From Anomaloglossus baeobatrachus (Eukaryota; Chordata; Amphibia; Anura; Aromobatidae): a stretch of DNA of 64,000 bases. Position 1 is the first letter of the stretch. Every line of letters begins with the position of its first letter. Shown here piece after piece: positions 11,466 to 25,900 of this stretch. The position numbers were made by a program, and so were the translations under genes. The stretch covers positions 396,314,170 to 396,378,169 of the forward strand of contig NC_134354.1 of the NCBI RefSeq assembly GCF_048569485.1, in the 5' to 3' direction. The notes under the pieces were generated by a model. It was not told the DNA's origin. It saw only the letters and a program-made list of their open reading frames with translations, and did not search any database.

Positions 11466-11595
11466 GGGTGCTTTACACACTGCGACATCGCTAGCGATCT
11501 CGTTAGCGATGTGACACGCCAGATCGTATCTGCGATTTGGCGTGTCACATCGCAAACGAGATCGCTAGTGATGTCGCAGCGTGTAAAACACCCTT
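11466..11595. mobile_element. Short hairpin MITE, TA target (family M1)
   Basis: 130 bp near-perfect palindrome. Ends GGGTGCTTTACACACTGCGA and its inverse, flanked by TA (11464-11465, 11596-11597). It shares the GNGYTTTRCACRCTRCGACATCG end with three larger copies at 19238, 24732 and 39154, and appears to be a deletion derivative. Confidence 0.75.
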
Positions 11596-11689
11596 TAGTA
11601 AAACATAACATGGCTGATAACATAGAACAATACATTTCATTCCGCAGCACTGTCAATAACATAGGTTTGTCAAGGTTTGCGCTCCCTTT

Positions 11690-12078
11690 TATTGAAGAAC
11701 AATGTTGTTTTTTTGCAGGGCGAGATAACGTCTTGTTTATTGATACCTTTTTGGTATTGGTATGATGTTTTCATCACTTCTTACTGCATTTTTGTGTCAT
11801 TTTCGCCCCCCACTCTCCCCCACAAACAAAATTTTGCTATGCTGAATTTTTTGTCTTTCCTGATCAGGGTTGTCAGTTTTCTATTTTTACTGATTGGACT
11901 TTTCTGGACGTGGTGATACCACATGTATGTATTTTTTATAACTTTATTTTAATGGCAGAAAAAGGGGATGATTTGAACTTCTATGGGTTTCTTTTACATA
12001 GTTTTTTAATTCCTAATATATGTCATATATATATATATATATATTATTTCTTCGAGGACTTATTATCTTATCATTTGT

Positions 12079-12149
<71 letters not shown>

Positions 12150-12640
12150 CTTCGAGGACTTGAACATGTGATTATCTTATCATTTGTACTATATACAGCA
12201 ATTCCACAGTATTGCTACATATAGTAGAAATCATGGTCTCCTTTGAAGCCCGACCATAAGCAGGGTTTCAAAGGAGCTCTGTGATGACCAGTAAGGAAAT
12301 CTTGAGCAGACCTCTAACTGTCAAATCAACCTATCAGCACCACGCAACCACATCATGGGGTGCATGACATGACGTACCCCCATGCCGACACGCTCAGAGA
12401 TTAACAGGGGCAATTAACAGATGAACAGTCACAACAAAGCTACGCTCCAACCACGGCAGTTAGAAACAGATCCTGGCTGTATGTCACAGTCAATATCTCC
12501 TGGGTAGGTATGAGGCAGGTTCATCCAGTAAGCCCATTCCATACACCTGCTGTGGACATGTGCCATACATGTACAGCATATATCGGTAATTAGTTAATGC
12601 CTTTTTGTTTAAAATCCTAGCATATCTGCATGGTTAAGGG
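11690..12640. repeat. Degenerate piggyBac-MITE-like remnant with (TA)n
   Basis: 11890-11985 (TGGTGATACCACATGTATGT, then GGCAGAAAAAGGGGATGATT) parallels 16405-16465 in the piggyBac-type MITE of DIRS-4. A (TA)n tract at 12084-12147 is flanked by a direct duplication: TTTCTTCGAGGACTT with following ATTATCTTATCATTTGTACT at about 12046-12082 and again at about 12148-12190. No gene. Confidence 0.4.
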
Positions 12641-13200
12641 GTTTTCTCATGTTCGTAAATGGTGTACATTACAAAGGTCTTGTAATGACAAGAAACTTTG
12701 CAATTTACTTATTAAAAATTATTTCTGTTCTCAAGAATAGAGGGTTTTTCATTCTACAGTTTACCTTCCACCTCTGCAGGTGCCCATTTCCTGAGCAAGG
12801 AGCGTGCACTCACAAGCTGTTTGCTTTACAGCTTACAAGTGCAGCCAACTTCTTACAAGAGCACCTACACTTTTCGGAGATGCTGCAGAGACAAAGCAAC
12901 CTCTACACGCTACTCTGAGGAGCACACCATTTAGGCCTGCAACGCAGCAATGCCACCAGTCCAAATAGTTGACAGCACACCGACCCCAGCAAGCAGGAGA
13001 CCAGAAGAACTGCGCTGCGCTCCTGAAGAACAAGCTTGAGACAAACCCTTTAATATTACAAACAACAGTTTTCAAATTATAGATACATTTTTTTGCTATG
13101 TGCTGAATTAGAAAGATTACACCACAGTCCAGGAAGACACAAGATTAGGATATTCGGAGTCTGTAAGAAAGTTCGGTCATGTTTCCTGTAGCTTGTACAG
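12641..13200. other. Downstream flank of the host gene
   Basis: Contains the presumed 3' UTR side of the minus-strand gene (just below 13201) and an unclassified repeat-like segment (12640-13050). I see no convincing polyadenylation signal and no independent open frame with recognisable content. Confidence 0.4.
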
Positions 13201-13311
13201 TTACGTGCAGCATTTTTTCATTTCTTTTAAGACCATTGGCCTATAAACTTGCTCTAGACTTTCCATGAATTCCAAGTAGTCGCTAACTTTAAATCCATGT
13301 ATTGCTTCTTC
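13201..13311 (-). CDS. tbc1d32: tbc1d32 last exon
   Basis: 37 codons including stop, beginning [20 protein letters not shown] and ending in a basic KEMKKCCT tail. The acceptor is TCCTTACAG before GAAGAA, phase 0. It forms the end of the TBC fold just after the LQVFLK helix of the previous exon. Confidence 0.85.
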   Translation of the reverse strand, partial: EEAIHGFKVSDYLEFMESLEQVYRPMVLKEMKKCCT

Positions 13312-16300
13312 CTGTAAGGACATAATACAAAGTATTACCATGCTGTCTTCATATCAATACTCTATTCATCCTATTTAACGGAGGAGTTCTCTAGGACTAA
13401 TCCTAAAGATGACTGTACAAATTAAATATTTTTATTAGGTAGAGTGAAAGAAAGATTGTCCAGTGAACGATCATTATGCAAACGCAGCCATGTACATTTT
13501 AGTTCATATTGACAATTAAAAACTAGTAATACACAAGTACAAGCTAGTAATACACATTCAGTGATACTACTCGTAAGAAATTATTTTTCTTTCCAGATGA
13601 TGATCATATATCATCGATCAGTCGAAATTCTTGGTTTCCCTTAAATTTAATTTAAACTCGTAAAATCATCTATTTGCGGATTTGATCGTATTTAGATTTA
13701 TGTATATAATCAACTTTTTAGAAAAGTTCATCAATGTTTGTTTGGTGGGAGTCTGACCGTTGAAACCACTTGTATATATCAGTCATTGTCTCTGTGTAAA
13801 AAATAAAGGAGTGTTGGACTTTCACCGATAAAACACTGATGGTCTATCCAAGAAGTAGCTTTTTGGTTCTCAACGTAAAATCTGTTTCTTGCAGTTTTCA
13901 TTATGGGACACAGAACCATGGGATAGTCTGCTGCCACCTGGAGGCGGACGCTATTATATGTAAATAAAATTCTTCTCCCCAGCAGACCTTGCCTGCCAGT
14001 GTTAGGGCACCTCAGTTTTGTGAGAAAACAGTAAGAGGAATAAAAAAAAGGTAAAATAATTAAAGAGAAGAAAAAAAAAACATAACCGCATGCCCAGTCG
14101 GGCAACCAAAGGAAGGAGCTGTGTCCCCCGATGAATACTACAAGAAGCAGATTTTACGGTGAGTACCAAAAATCTACTTTAATGTTAGTCTCATTGGGGG
14201 ACACAGAACCATGGGAAGTCCTAAAGCTATCCCAAGGGTGGGGAAAAAATAAATATCATACTGTTAGCACCTAGACTTCTGATCCAATTCAAGCAAAAGT
14301 CTGGGCTACTGCCGCCAGTAGTATCTTCCTACCAAAACTTGCATCTGCCGATGAAAAAGTATGTACACTGTAAAACTTAGAAAATGTATGCATCGATGTC
14401 TATGTAGCTGCTTTACAGAGCTGCAAAGCCGATGCCTGATGACACACTGCCCAGGAGGCTGCTACCTCCCAAGTAGAATGTGCTCTAACCCTAAATGGAG
14501 CCACCCTGGCCTTAGCTTGGATAATCACAATCTTGATCCAACGGGCAATGGTTGCTTTAGAAGTGGCCTGATTTTTATGGGGACCCTCTGGTATAATAAG
14601 CAAGGAATCAGAATGCCTGAACAAGGCCGTAGCAGATAAATAGTACATGGATGGTGCGGGACAAAATAAAATTTTAAATAATTTCCTAATTTAGGTGAAA
14701 ACTTGAGATAACCTTTGGAAAAAAGACATAACTGGACTCGACACTACCTTATCTTGATGAAGAACAAGGTAGGGAGTGCGAAAAAAAGTGAACCGCCAGC
14801 TCCAAGACTCTCCTAATCAAAGTGATGGCTAGAGGGAATGCAACCAAGAAAGAAAAAGTATAGCAATCTCTTTGATAGGCTCAAAAGGTGGGGGAATAAA
14901 GAGCTTCCAAAACAAGATTCAGATCCCAATGCTCCACGGCAACTTGACAGGGTAGTCTCCACTCCCGGGACCTGGAGGAAGGTCTTAGCCTGAGGTTTAG
15001 AAGCAAAGAAGCAAACTCTCTAGAAAACAAAATAGCCAGGGAAGACATCAGACCTTTGAGGGAACTAAGCGCTAGCCCTGTCTCCAATCCGAACTGCAAG
15101 AAGGAGAGCAGTGCTGGCACGGAAAAGGACATTGGCAAAGTACTGGTAGATTCACACTAATGGAAATAAGCCCTCCATGTGCTATGATTAACACAATGAA
15201 CATGGGTCCTGGGGCCTAGTCATAGCCTACTTAACAGATTGAGACAGACCTGCAGCCCTCAAAATCATGGTTTCAACAGCCACGCCATCTAATTGAGCGT
15301 TCGTAAATTCCGATGGAAAAATGCACTCTGCAAGAAAAGGACCGGGCAGAACGGAAAAGCCCATGGGACGTCCACCAAGAGATTGACTACCTTCAAATAC
15401 CAGGCCCCCCGGGAGCCAGTCTGGAGCAATGAGAATGAGACTGGAACTGCCCTGATCTTTTTGAGAAGTTTGGGTAGAAGAGGCAGGAGGTAGAAACAGG
15501 TAAGACAGAGAGAACTGGGACCCGAAGATTACTAAGGCATCGACTGCGAACGCTTGAAGGTCCCTGCATCTTGTCACATATTTTGGTACCTTGTGGTTCA
15601 GTCTGGATGCCAAGAAATGGACATCTGGAGTAGCCTACCATTGACAAGTTTGTTCGAATACTTCCAGTGGGAGACCACTCCGTCGCAGGTATCCGCTGAC
15701 TACTTCCCAGTTGTCCACCCCTGGTATATGAAGAGTTGAAATTAACCCCTTCACTCCTGGGAAATGTTCTGTTTTTAGTTTTTCCATCCCTTCTTCCAAG
15801 AGCAATAAGTATTTTATTTTTGAGTCAATAGAGCCATATTTTCGAGACAAGTTGTACTATAGAACGACACTATTCATTCTGCCCCATATTGTACTGGAAA
15901 ATGGGAAAAAAATTCTATGTGGTGAAATTGCAAAAAAAACCCCTCAAATTCCACAATAGTTTTTTGGGTTTTTTTTTTGCTATGTTCAATATAGGGTAAA
16001 ACGGACCTAGTGATAAGATTCCTCAAGTTAGTACAAGTTCGTTGATACCAAACATGTATAGTTTTACTTTTATCTAATTGGTGAAAAAAATTCTAAAGTC
16101 TAAAAAAAAAAATAAAAAAAAAATAAAAAAATTGCGCTTTTACATTTGATGAGACCTGTAGCCTTTTCATTTTTCAGGTTCTCAGAATCAGTGACGGGTT
16201 ATTTTTGCATCTTGAGCTGATGTTTTTAATTTTACCATTTTTGGGTAGATTAAATATTTTGAGTGCCTGTTTTAGTGCAATTTTGCGGCAAGCAAAAACC

Positions 16301-16919
16301 CGTAAATTTGGTGTTTTGATTTTTTTTTTCTTGTTACGCCTGTTGCCCGTTGCCAATCAGATTAACTGATTCTATATTTTGATAGATCTGGAATTTCTGA
16401 ACACGGTGATACCAAATATGTGGGGAGTTTTTTATTTTCAATGGGGCAAAAGGGGGGGGGGTGATCTGAACATTTAGGTGTTTTTTTTGTTTTTTGTTTT
16501 TTTAATTTTACTTTTTTTTATTGATTTTACTAGTCCTCCTAGGAGACTTTATGCCTGCACACTCAGATCGATTGTGCTTTACCATCGATTTAAATAGCAG
16601 AAATGTTGACCTCCTGTGAATGCGGAGCTCTGCCGGGATTCACAGGAAACACATCACGACAGCAACAGGAGACATCAGCTGACCCCATGCTGTCATGACA
16701 ACTCACTTGTGCTCCCTTATCGCATCAGGGGGCCACCAATGGTGGTGGGGGAATAGCGCCATCCTCGCTGGAGCGCATTAGGTTGCACTGTCAGAGTTTG
16801 ACAGTGCGATCTCAGGGGTTAACAGATGCAGATGGATCATGCTGCACATGTCTGCTGATCAGGGAATAGTGTGGGTTCACTGAGCGAGCCTGCATTAAAA
16901 GAACAGACACGGCCAAGAA

Positions 16920-16962
<43 letters not shown>

Positions 16963-19900
16963 TTGGTTGTGAAGGGGTTAATGGAATTTTGTCTTCTGCC
17001 CATTTCAAAATCTCTGCAACCTCCATCATGGCAAATGAGCTTTGTGTGCCTCATTGGTGATTGATAAAGGCCACTGCAGTAGCATTGTCTGACTAGTTTC
17101 TGATCGGCAACCCTCGGGCTAAGTGCAAATGTAAAAGGGCAAGAATAACTACTCTGAGCTCCAACACTTTGATAGGGAGAAGTTTCTCCTGACTGTTCTA
17201 AAGTCCTTGGACCATCAATTGATGGAAGGCCGCTCCCCAGCAGGAAAGACTGGTATCTGTGGTGAGCACCTGCCACTGAATGCTGCAAAACGACAGCCCT
17301 GAAGTAACAAGGGAGACGTTCACTACCACTTCAGCGACCACCAACAGTAAAGGGAAAGATGAATTGGCCAATCCAGGGACAGTATTGTCCCAAGAGGCTA
17401 GAAGCGTGTTCTGCAGAATTCTTGACTGAAACTGAGCAAATGGAACTTTCGTGAATGCCGCCACGTAAACTGAAGAGCATGCTTGCCCGGAAGTCTCAAG
17501 ACCCTGATGGAATACTGAAGAGATAATCTCTTCTCCTTCAGAAGAAATACTGATGCTTGAACAGTGTCGAACACCATACCCAGAAATCGTAACTGCTGTG
17601 TTGGAATCAAAACAGACTTTGTCCTGCTGACAACCCAACTCAATTGTTCTGGGGTCTGAAGAATGATCTACTGACTTTCTGCAGAAAGGAGAAAACCTGT
17701 AAGGTTCCAGCTTCTTCATGACATTTATTGTCTGTTTGCCCTCGTTCAAGATGGAGTCTGTTGCCTCATCCAGCCCTTGAATTTTCTGTCTGCCCTGCTT
17801 ATAAGCCCCGATCCGGGGTCCATTCCCTGCCTGTGTATTTTTCACTACTGACTCCTAAGTCATGCTGGCTTGCTCTGGACTTACTGCGGCTACTGGAGGG
17901 CTTAGACCCTGATCCAAAAGGGTGTCCAGCTGGTGTGGATCTAAAGGTAGCCCCTTCTATGCTCCTGAGGGATCTTCGGTCTGACCTGCTGACCCGACTC
18001 CTCATGTGCTGCAAACTGACTAAAGAGGCAAACCTGAAAAAACCCACCCTCTGAAAGGAATAGCTGGTCATGGACTGAGAAAGTAGGGTATTTCTGCCGC
18101 CTGTAGCTTCAGAAATGATTTTATCTAGCCTGGTTCCAAATAAGCAAGAACCCTGGAATGGCAGACCTGTTGGTGATTTCTTTGAAGCTATATCCGCCTT
18201 CCACACCTTAAACCAGAGCATATGGTGGATCGTCACGCAATTACTTGCCACCTAGGCAGAGAACTGTGCTGCATTTAAAGATGCTGGACAGAGATATTTC
18301 CCTGCTTGCACAATCTGATCAGAGATTTTGGCCAACTCGAGATTCTGAGAGCCGACCAAAAAACTTAGAAGCAAATGCTTAGCTCATGCCGTCATCGCCT
18401 TGGACAGCCTTGTCGCAGAAAAAGCTGGACAAAGGGTAAAACCTGCTAACTCAAAAGCAGACTTTGCCACAAATTCTATACATGTATCAGTCGGATCTTT
18501 AAGAACTGCAACTTCCACCAACAGCAAAGTGGTCACTTTGGATAAGCAACATACCTGCGTGTCTACGAACGGTAGTGTAGAGGCCACCAGCTCTGCTGGG
18601 AAGGGATTTAACATCTCTGTGAGACTACACTTCTGAAAGTGTTTCTCGGGGTGCTCCCAAGCTCTCTAAAAAAACCTCTGAAAATTCTTTATGGTTATAA
18701 AAAGACCTAGCCACTCAAGTAGCCCTCCTAGAAAAAAAACCACTTTTGTTTATGGGAGGGGGCTGCATAGCTGTTACTGATACAGAGGCATCAAGGGCTG
18801 ACACAAAACTGTTTACCATCTCCCTCAGTTTTCCCACTTGATATGGATCTTAAACAGGCTCCGAGCTAGAACTGGAATCTGAGTGTTGAGGAGAGTCTCA
18901 TGAGCACTTGGGTGCAGGATAATGGGAAGAGGATGAAACTCAGAGTCGCCTGGACTGCATTCGCAACCTGCCATACTGATGTAGCTTGGCTCTCATTCAC
19001 TCACCAGCTCCTGGGGCAGCAGCAGTCAAAGGAAATCAGTCCACAACCAAAACCAGCGTCTTGGACACCCTGGTTAATTTGGCTACAGATTGAGCTAAAT
19101 CACGAGCTAAAGGATGGGCCATATTCTCCACCGATGTCATAAGGTTCCCTTATGCAGCAGCCAGCAGAGAAGCAGGTGGGGAACAGGCTGTGTAATAGGC
19201 TACAGCCTGATCGGTGGAAAACTTAGTATTAAAAGTAAGGGGCACTTTGCACACTACGACATCGCAGGTGCGATGTCGGTGGGGTCAAATTGAAAGTGAC
19301 GCACATCCGGCGTCGCAGGCGATATCGTAGTGTGTAAAGCCTTTTTGATACGATTAACGAGCGCAAAATCGTCGTAATCGTATCATCGGTGTAGCATCGG
19401 TCATTTCCATAATTTGTGGCTATGTGTGCAGGGAACAGGGAGCTGGCACTGGCAGTGTGAGAGCGGCGGACGCTGGTAACGAAGGTAAATATCGGGTAAC
19501 CAAGGGAAGGGCTTCTTGGTTACCCGATGTTTACTGTGGTTACCAGCGTCCGCAGAAGCCGGCTCCCTGCTCTCTGCACACGTAGCAGAGTACACATTGG
19601 GTAATTAACCCGATGTGTACTGTGGCTAGGTGTGCAGGGAGCCAGCGCTAAGCGGTGTGTACTGGTAACCAAGGTAAATATCGGGTTCGTTACCCGATAT
19701 TTACCTTAGTTACCAAGCGCAGCATGCTTCCACGTGTAGCGACGCTCCAGCGATCCCTGCCAGGTCAGGTTGCTGGTGGGATCGTTGGAGTGTCGCTTAG
19801 TGTGACATCTCACCAGCGACCTCCTAGCAACTTACAACCTGATAGGGATCGCTGGTATCGTTGTTGGAATCGCTGGTAAGTTGTTTAGTGTGACTGGGCC

Positions 19901-22900
19901 TTTAGAGTGCTTATTATCAGCCTTTAGTCGCCAACAGCCTACCCCATCCACATCCCATCCACACAGGGTTGTCTTTTTTCCATCTAAATATTGTATTTTC
20001 TATAACTGTTACTTGTTTGTATATGATCCTCCTGAATTGCAAAGCGCTGCGGAATATGTTTGCGCTATAGAAATAAAGATTATTATTATTACATAACAAG
20101 ATTCTGTTGCACCTGTGAGTTTGAAGAGGAAAACATCGAGGTGCTTCTGTGCCCCACACCACTTAAAAAGTGCCATGCCATAAGAAGGTAGAGGAATAGG
20201 CAGAGCCACTTGGGCAGGAATATAGCATGCTGAGACACTGCGGCTGATTGGCTGTAAAAAAACGGCAGCACTGATAGGACGAATGAAACGCGGATACCAA
20301 TTGGTTGAAAATGTCCCGCTCAATAATTGACTGGGACAGCCAGCTGATTGGCTGAGAACTCCAAACAGCCACATGTGCTTGCGGACTACCTGTAGGACAC
20401 TACGACAGTGTCCAGCCCACTTCTTCCGGACACAGAGAAAGAGAGGCTTGGAGCTGCATGGCATGGTCCCACTGAGCAGATATTCCAAGCTCAGAAATGC
20501 AAGCAGGACAACCAGCAGCAACACCAGTCTTCTGTGTACAGACCGCCCCCAACTCCAGTAACTATCACCCGAAGGAAAATAATAGGGGGGGGGGGGGGGC
20601 AGGAGGGAAAGGGTGACTTCTGACATGGCCATACTTACCTGTCCTGAAGATCCAGAACTCCTTATCTTTTGGTCCATGCATACGCGGGTAAGAGCTCATT
20701 GGCTTACGGACGTCTGCCAAAGTACTCTACTACCAACAGTGTAAAGGTACAAATGGTCTGGCCACGCCAACAGGAGAAGATCTGGACTGAATAATAATAG
20801 CCTATACTCTCCACCGCTATGTGGGTGAAACAGGGTACACAATTACACTCTGTTACCCATGAGCTATCCATCTGAACAACACAAAGCAAAAGAAAAGTTA
20901 GCGCATAACCTAAAACACGTCTGGGACAGACCTTGCCTCCAACTGACACTACTAGAAACTGAGGAAGCCTGACTCCGGCAGACGAGGTATAGTCTGCCAG
21001 GGAGGAGACCATTTTATTTAAATGCAATAATAGTGTCAGCCTCTAGGTGGCAGCAGACTATCCCATAGTTCTGAGACGAACAAGAAAAATAAATGATTAG
21101 TGATCAATTGTGGAAATCTCATTTAATCTTTACTGAATGACCGAAATGTATTATACATTACATTCCCATAACCTACTTCTGTCAAGTGCTTGCAGCATTT
21201 ATTCATTTACCGAGAAGTTACTCTAACAACTTCCATGAAGATTTGTTATTTGTCTATTCTAGACATAAGATCCCTACATTTTTTAGGATTTAAACTCCCA
21301 CAATCATATAAAAAGCTGACCTGAGAAAATAACACTTACATAAACATCGCTGTATAATATTAAAAAGCATATTAAATATGCAATAATTAGTAAGTCAATA
21401 ATTGTCATAATCAGACAGATAATGATCCTTAGCAAAGTTAGGTGTATGTCATTTAAAACTGATAGCTAATAATCTGCATGGAGAACAAGAAAGAGAAAGA
21501 ATATTGATTCCATTATTGCAGTTATCACAGATACGGAGTACCCAGCTTCAAGCTGAAATGCAAAGTCCATAAGGGCCCCAGATATTATGCGACATTGGGA
21601 CATTGGTATCAGGAGGACCTTTGGGTTCCCCCAGGCACCAAGAAGTTGGTGCAGCTTCTACTTTTACACTGTTTATTCCCACCTAACCATGTAATTTTGT
21701 GCATTGTGATACCACACTGTAATATCCAATTGTTTGGCCATTATTCATCACATAGTTTATACTAAAAAGGGTTGTCACCTTTTACAAGACTTTCTATTAT
21801 AAGGCGCAGTAGTTCTAAAGAAAAAACCCAAAACTGAATATTAATTACCCTTGCTATTATTTTCAGCTGCAGCTATTTGCCGCTGCCATCACATTGCACA
21901 TTGTCTGCAGCGCTGATGTCATATCGACAGAGCTGCAACCAATCAGCGGCTCTGCCAGTGTACATCGCACGAACCGCTGAGCTCTGTGATTGGCTGCTGC
22001 AGTGTTGTCGCTACAGAAAACAACAAACCCCGGGGCAGTGGCAGAGAGCCAGCGCTGGAGACGGGAAAGATAATAATACTCTGTATTTATAGAACCACGT
22101 CAGATTACAGCAAAAAGGGGACAAGGAATGGATCACTTTGATGTTTAATAATTGAGCTAGATACTAATAAATTATTTTCTGATTGTGTATTTTTTAAATA
22201 CATTTTTTGTACTTTTCGGCTTATAGTATCACCATCTTGCCTGAGTGGTGGTTAACAGCCTTCGTAGATATGCTTTACGCCAGCTACATGGGCCATAGGA
22301 AATAGACAGGAAAATAATCTCTACAAATCCAATTCATGTGAATGAACTTACTTTAAGGAAGACTTGTAAATCTTGGGTTTGTGTGTGCTGTAGGATTTCT
22401 TGCTGAAGGTGTCTGAATACTGCGATGCACGTGTAGACCTGGTAATCTGCTCCAAGGAAAATACACACTCCCAGGTAATGACAAATCTCAGCCCAGTCCA
22501 AGTAGTTCCAGAAACACTGACTTAGCCAGTGTTGACAGATCTAAAACAGAGGACACTCCATTAGAGGCAGGGTTACATTATCAAAACAATTAGACTTTAA
22601 ACAGATAATCAATGCGTAATGTGAAAAAATTGGACATTTTCATACATCACCCAGTAAGAACTGGAAACGGCATGAAAGCATCACTCACCTGCAGGTGTAA
22701 AAAGATGCCTAAGAATGTGGCCACATATCGCACCACAAGAAGACCCAAGTCTGATCCCAACAGACAGGAACGATGTGACTACTCCTAGACTAGCACCCCA
22801 TGTTCTTATCCTACTGCAGAGGTGCCGTACCTTTGATTTCTTAAGGGTGGCACGCCACGGTGGCTCAGTGGTTAGCACTGCAGTCTTGCAGTGCTGGGGT

Positions 22901-25900
22901 CCTGGGTTCAAATCCCACCAAGCACACCATCTGCAAGGAGTTTGTATATTCTCCCTGTGTTTGTGTGGGTTTCCTCCAGGTTCTCCGGTTTCCTCCCACA
23001 CTCCAAAGACATACTGAGAGGAACTCTAGATTGTGAGCCCCAATGGGGACAGTGTTGACAATGTATGTAAAGCGCTGTGGAATTAATAGGGCTATATAAA
23101 TGAATAAATAAATATATTATTATTATTATTCCTTTCACAGGACACCTTTCTATGAACAACAGATTTGTATCTATACAACTTTCAATTAATGGATTCTTGT
23201 TTGTCAATTCTATCCACTTTCTAATTTTGCTATTATTATTATTATTTTCTCCCATTATTTGTTTCCAAATTATCCCAAATTCCATTATTTTTTAAACCCT
23301 ACAGTTTATTGGTTGTATGTGAAAAAACTAAAAAGGTAATATATTAGTAATCGGTTATATCCATTCATTCTCTCTACCCAGCGCCATGACCTCTGCACAG
23401 TGTGTAAGCTCTCTATAGATCACTGTGGCTTTCTGTTATAAAAAAAACAAGAAACAATCACTAATTATATGACCAACTTAAAAAAAAGGCAAAAAAGATG
23501 ATCAAACATTATTACCTGGGAGGGTGTGAAGCCAGACATCCGAAATGCTGAAAACACAAGGGGTACCTCTGTCTTCATCAGCATCTCTACATAATAAGCA
23601 GTGCAAGAATATATGGGATGGATTCCTGCTGCTCTTATATCCACGGGCAAGTGTTTCTATTTCAGAAAAAAAAGGAATACATGGTTAATGGGAGCCAGAG
23701 TTTGAAGATCATTCCAATGTCAGAGGAAATGATACTTCACCATGCAAGGTCACTAGAGGACTGACAAGTAATTCAATTACATGATTAAAAAATAGGCTTT
23801 TTACAGCCATTCCAGTGGTGTCACTTAGTGGGCTGCTTGTTGTCATTTTAATAAAATCACTGTTTTATCAGTAAGAAAGGATTGGTAGACCTGCTGCCAT
23901 GCAGTCCTCCATATTTATGAGGTCTGTATAATCCTGACTGATTGCCTATGTACAGTGGACACATATAGGTGCAGAAAGTCTCCAGACATGGGGTTAATTT
24001 GCAGATAATAACGTTCCGATGTTGTGCGGCTGCCACATTGAGAGCCCCCCTGCAACAAAGAAATGAACTTTATTCCTCCCCGCAGCCTTGGAGTTTCAGT
24101 CATAAAGGTGGTGTCAATGCAGTTTCAGTTACAGTTTAGTATATACTGACCAGCGGCTGTTACCGCACACCGACACTGACTGGCAGCTGGGTGAGCATTG
24201 CATCAGTACAAAGCCGGCTGCCAGTCAGTCCCGGGGTTGTGCTCACTATGTACTGAACAGTAACTGTAAATGTGCCACCAGTGCCCCTATGACTAATAGC
24301 CTGAGGCTCCTTGGAGGGATAAACTTAATTTCCTCCTGGCAGTGGGGCTCTCAGTGCAGTGGCTGCTTATTATCAGAACGCTATTAACCTGCAAATTAAA
24401 CCTATATCTGCATAGCGTGGAGCAATTGTAACAACATACAGTCATGACTGAAAGCGTTAGCACACTTGACATTGTTGCAGAATATGAAGTATCTCTCCAA
24501 GACAATTATTGCAATCACACACGTTTTGTTATACAAGTTTATTACTTTTGTGTGTATTGAAACAATACATAAAAAAATGAGAAAAAAAGGAAAATTGGAC
24601 ATAATTTCACACAAAACTCCAAAAATGGCCAGGACAAAATTCTTGGCACCTTCAACTTGATATTTGGTTGAACACCCCTTGGAATAAACAACTGCAATCA
24701 ATCGCTTTAGATAGCTATCAACAAGTTTCTAAAGGGGGCTTTACACGCTACGATATCGTTAATGTTTTGTCGTCGGGGTCAAGTTGTTAGTGACGCACAT
24801 CCGGCGTCATTAACGATATCGCAGCGTGTGACACTGACCAGCGACCTTAAAAATGGTGAAAATCGTTCACCATGGAGAGGTCGTCCCAAACTCAAAAATC
24901 GGTGAGGGTTGTTTATCCAGGTGGTTCGTAGCTCATGCGGCAGCACACATCGCTATGTGTGACACCGCAGGAGCGAGGAACGTCTCCTTACCTGCCGCCG
25001 GCCACAATGCAGAAGGAAGAAGGTGGGCGGGATGTTACGTCCTGCTCATCTCCGCCCCTGCACTTTGATTGGCCGGCCGCTTAGTGATGTCGCTGTGATG
25101 CCAAACGTCCCTCCCCCTTGAAGGAGGGATTATTCGGCAGTCACAGTGACGCCGCCGTCCAGGTAAGTATGTGTGATGCTGCCGTAGCGATAAAGTTCGC
25201 TACGGCAGCGATCACAAACAATCGCATGCGCGACGGGGGCGGGTACTTACACGCTCGCTATCGCTACAAATTGCAAGCGATATCGCTACCGTGTAAAGCC
25301 CCCTTTACACCTCTCACCCGGAAATTTTGAACCGCTCTTCTTTTACAAACTGCTCCAGGTCTCTCATATTGAAGGTGCCTTCTCCCAACATCAATTTTAA
25401 GATTTCTCCACAGGGGTTCAATGGGATTTAGATCCAGACTCATAGCTGGCCATGTCAGAACTCTCCTTTGGCAATTTTCATATTTCATGATGCTTGCACA
25501 CAGTCAAGGCAACTAGTTCCAGAGGCACTACAAAACATCTTTGAACCTCCACCACATTTGACTGTAGGTATTATGTTCTTTTCTTGGTAGTCTTCATTCC
25601 ATTTTTCGTAAACAGTTAAATTATGTGCTTTACCAAAAAGCTCTATCTTGGTCTCATCTGCCCACAGGACACTTTCCCAGAAAGATTTTGGCTTACTCAT
25701 GTGCACAGTCTGGCAAACTGCAATCTAGCATTTTACAGTGGGTATGGAAAGTATTCAGAATCCTTTAAATTTTTCACGCTTTGTTTCATTGCAGCCATTT
25801 GGTAAATTCAAAAAAGTTCATTTTTTTCCTCATTAACGTACACTCTGCAACCCCATCTTGATAAAAAAAAAACCTAGAAATGTAGATTTTTTTGTAAATT

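Larger units (their letters stand above)
13850..21085 (-). mobile_element. DIRS-4, old and heavily decayed tyrosine-recombinase retrotransposon
   Basis: A fossil. The ends are inverted: the left (about 13890-13950, TATGGGACACAGAACCATGG and the following GTGGCAG-type block) is mirrored at about 21035-21085. An internal complementary region lies at about 14140-14215. In minus-strand order from the right: leader, gag-like segment (about 17800-18640), a little connection/RNase H-like sequence (about 17200-17650) and tyrosine recombinase remnants (about 14400-15900). Most of the RT core is absent. It holds a piggyBac-type MITE, an M1 MITE and a SINE-like tail. Many breaks; clearly the oldest DIRS here, and of a subfamily different from the three at 40-64 kb. 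Confidence 0.8.

Noticed and set aside
22848-22935. tRNA gene
   Set aside because: A and B boxes are present, but the cloverleaf is incomplete and the body and tail are those of a SINE.
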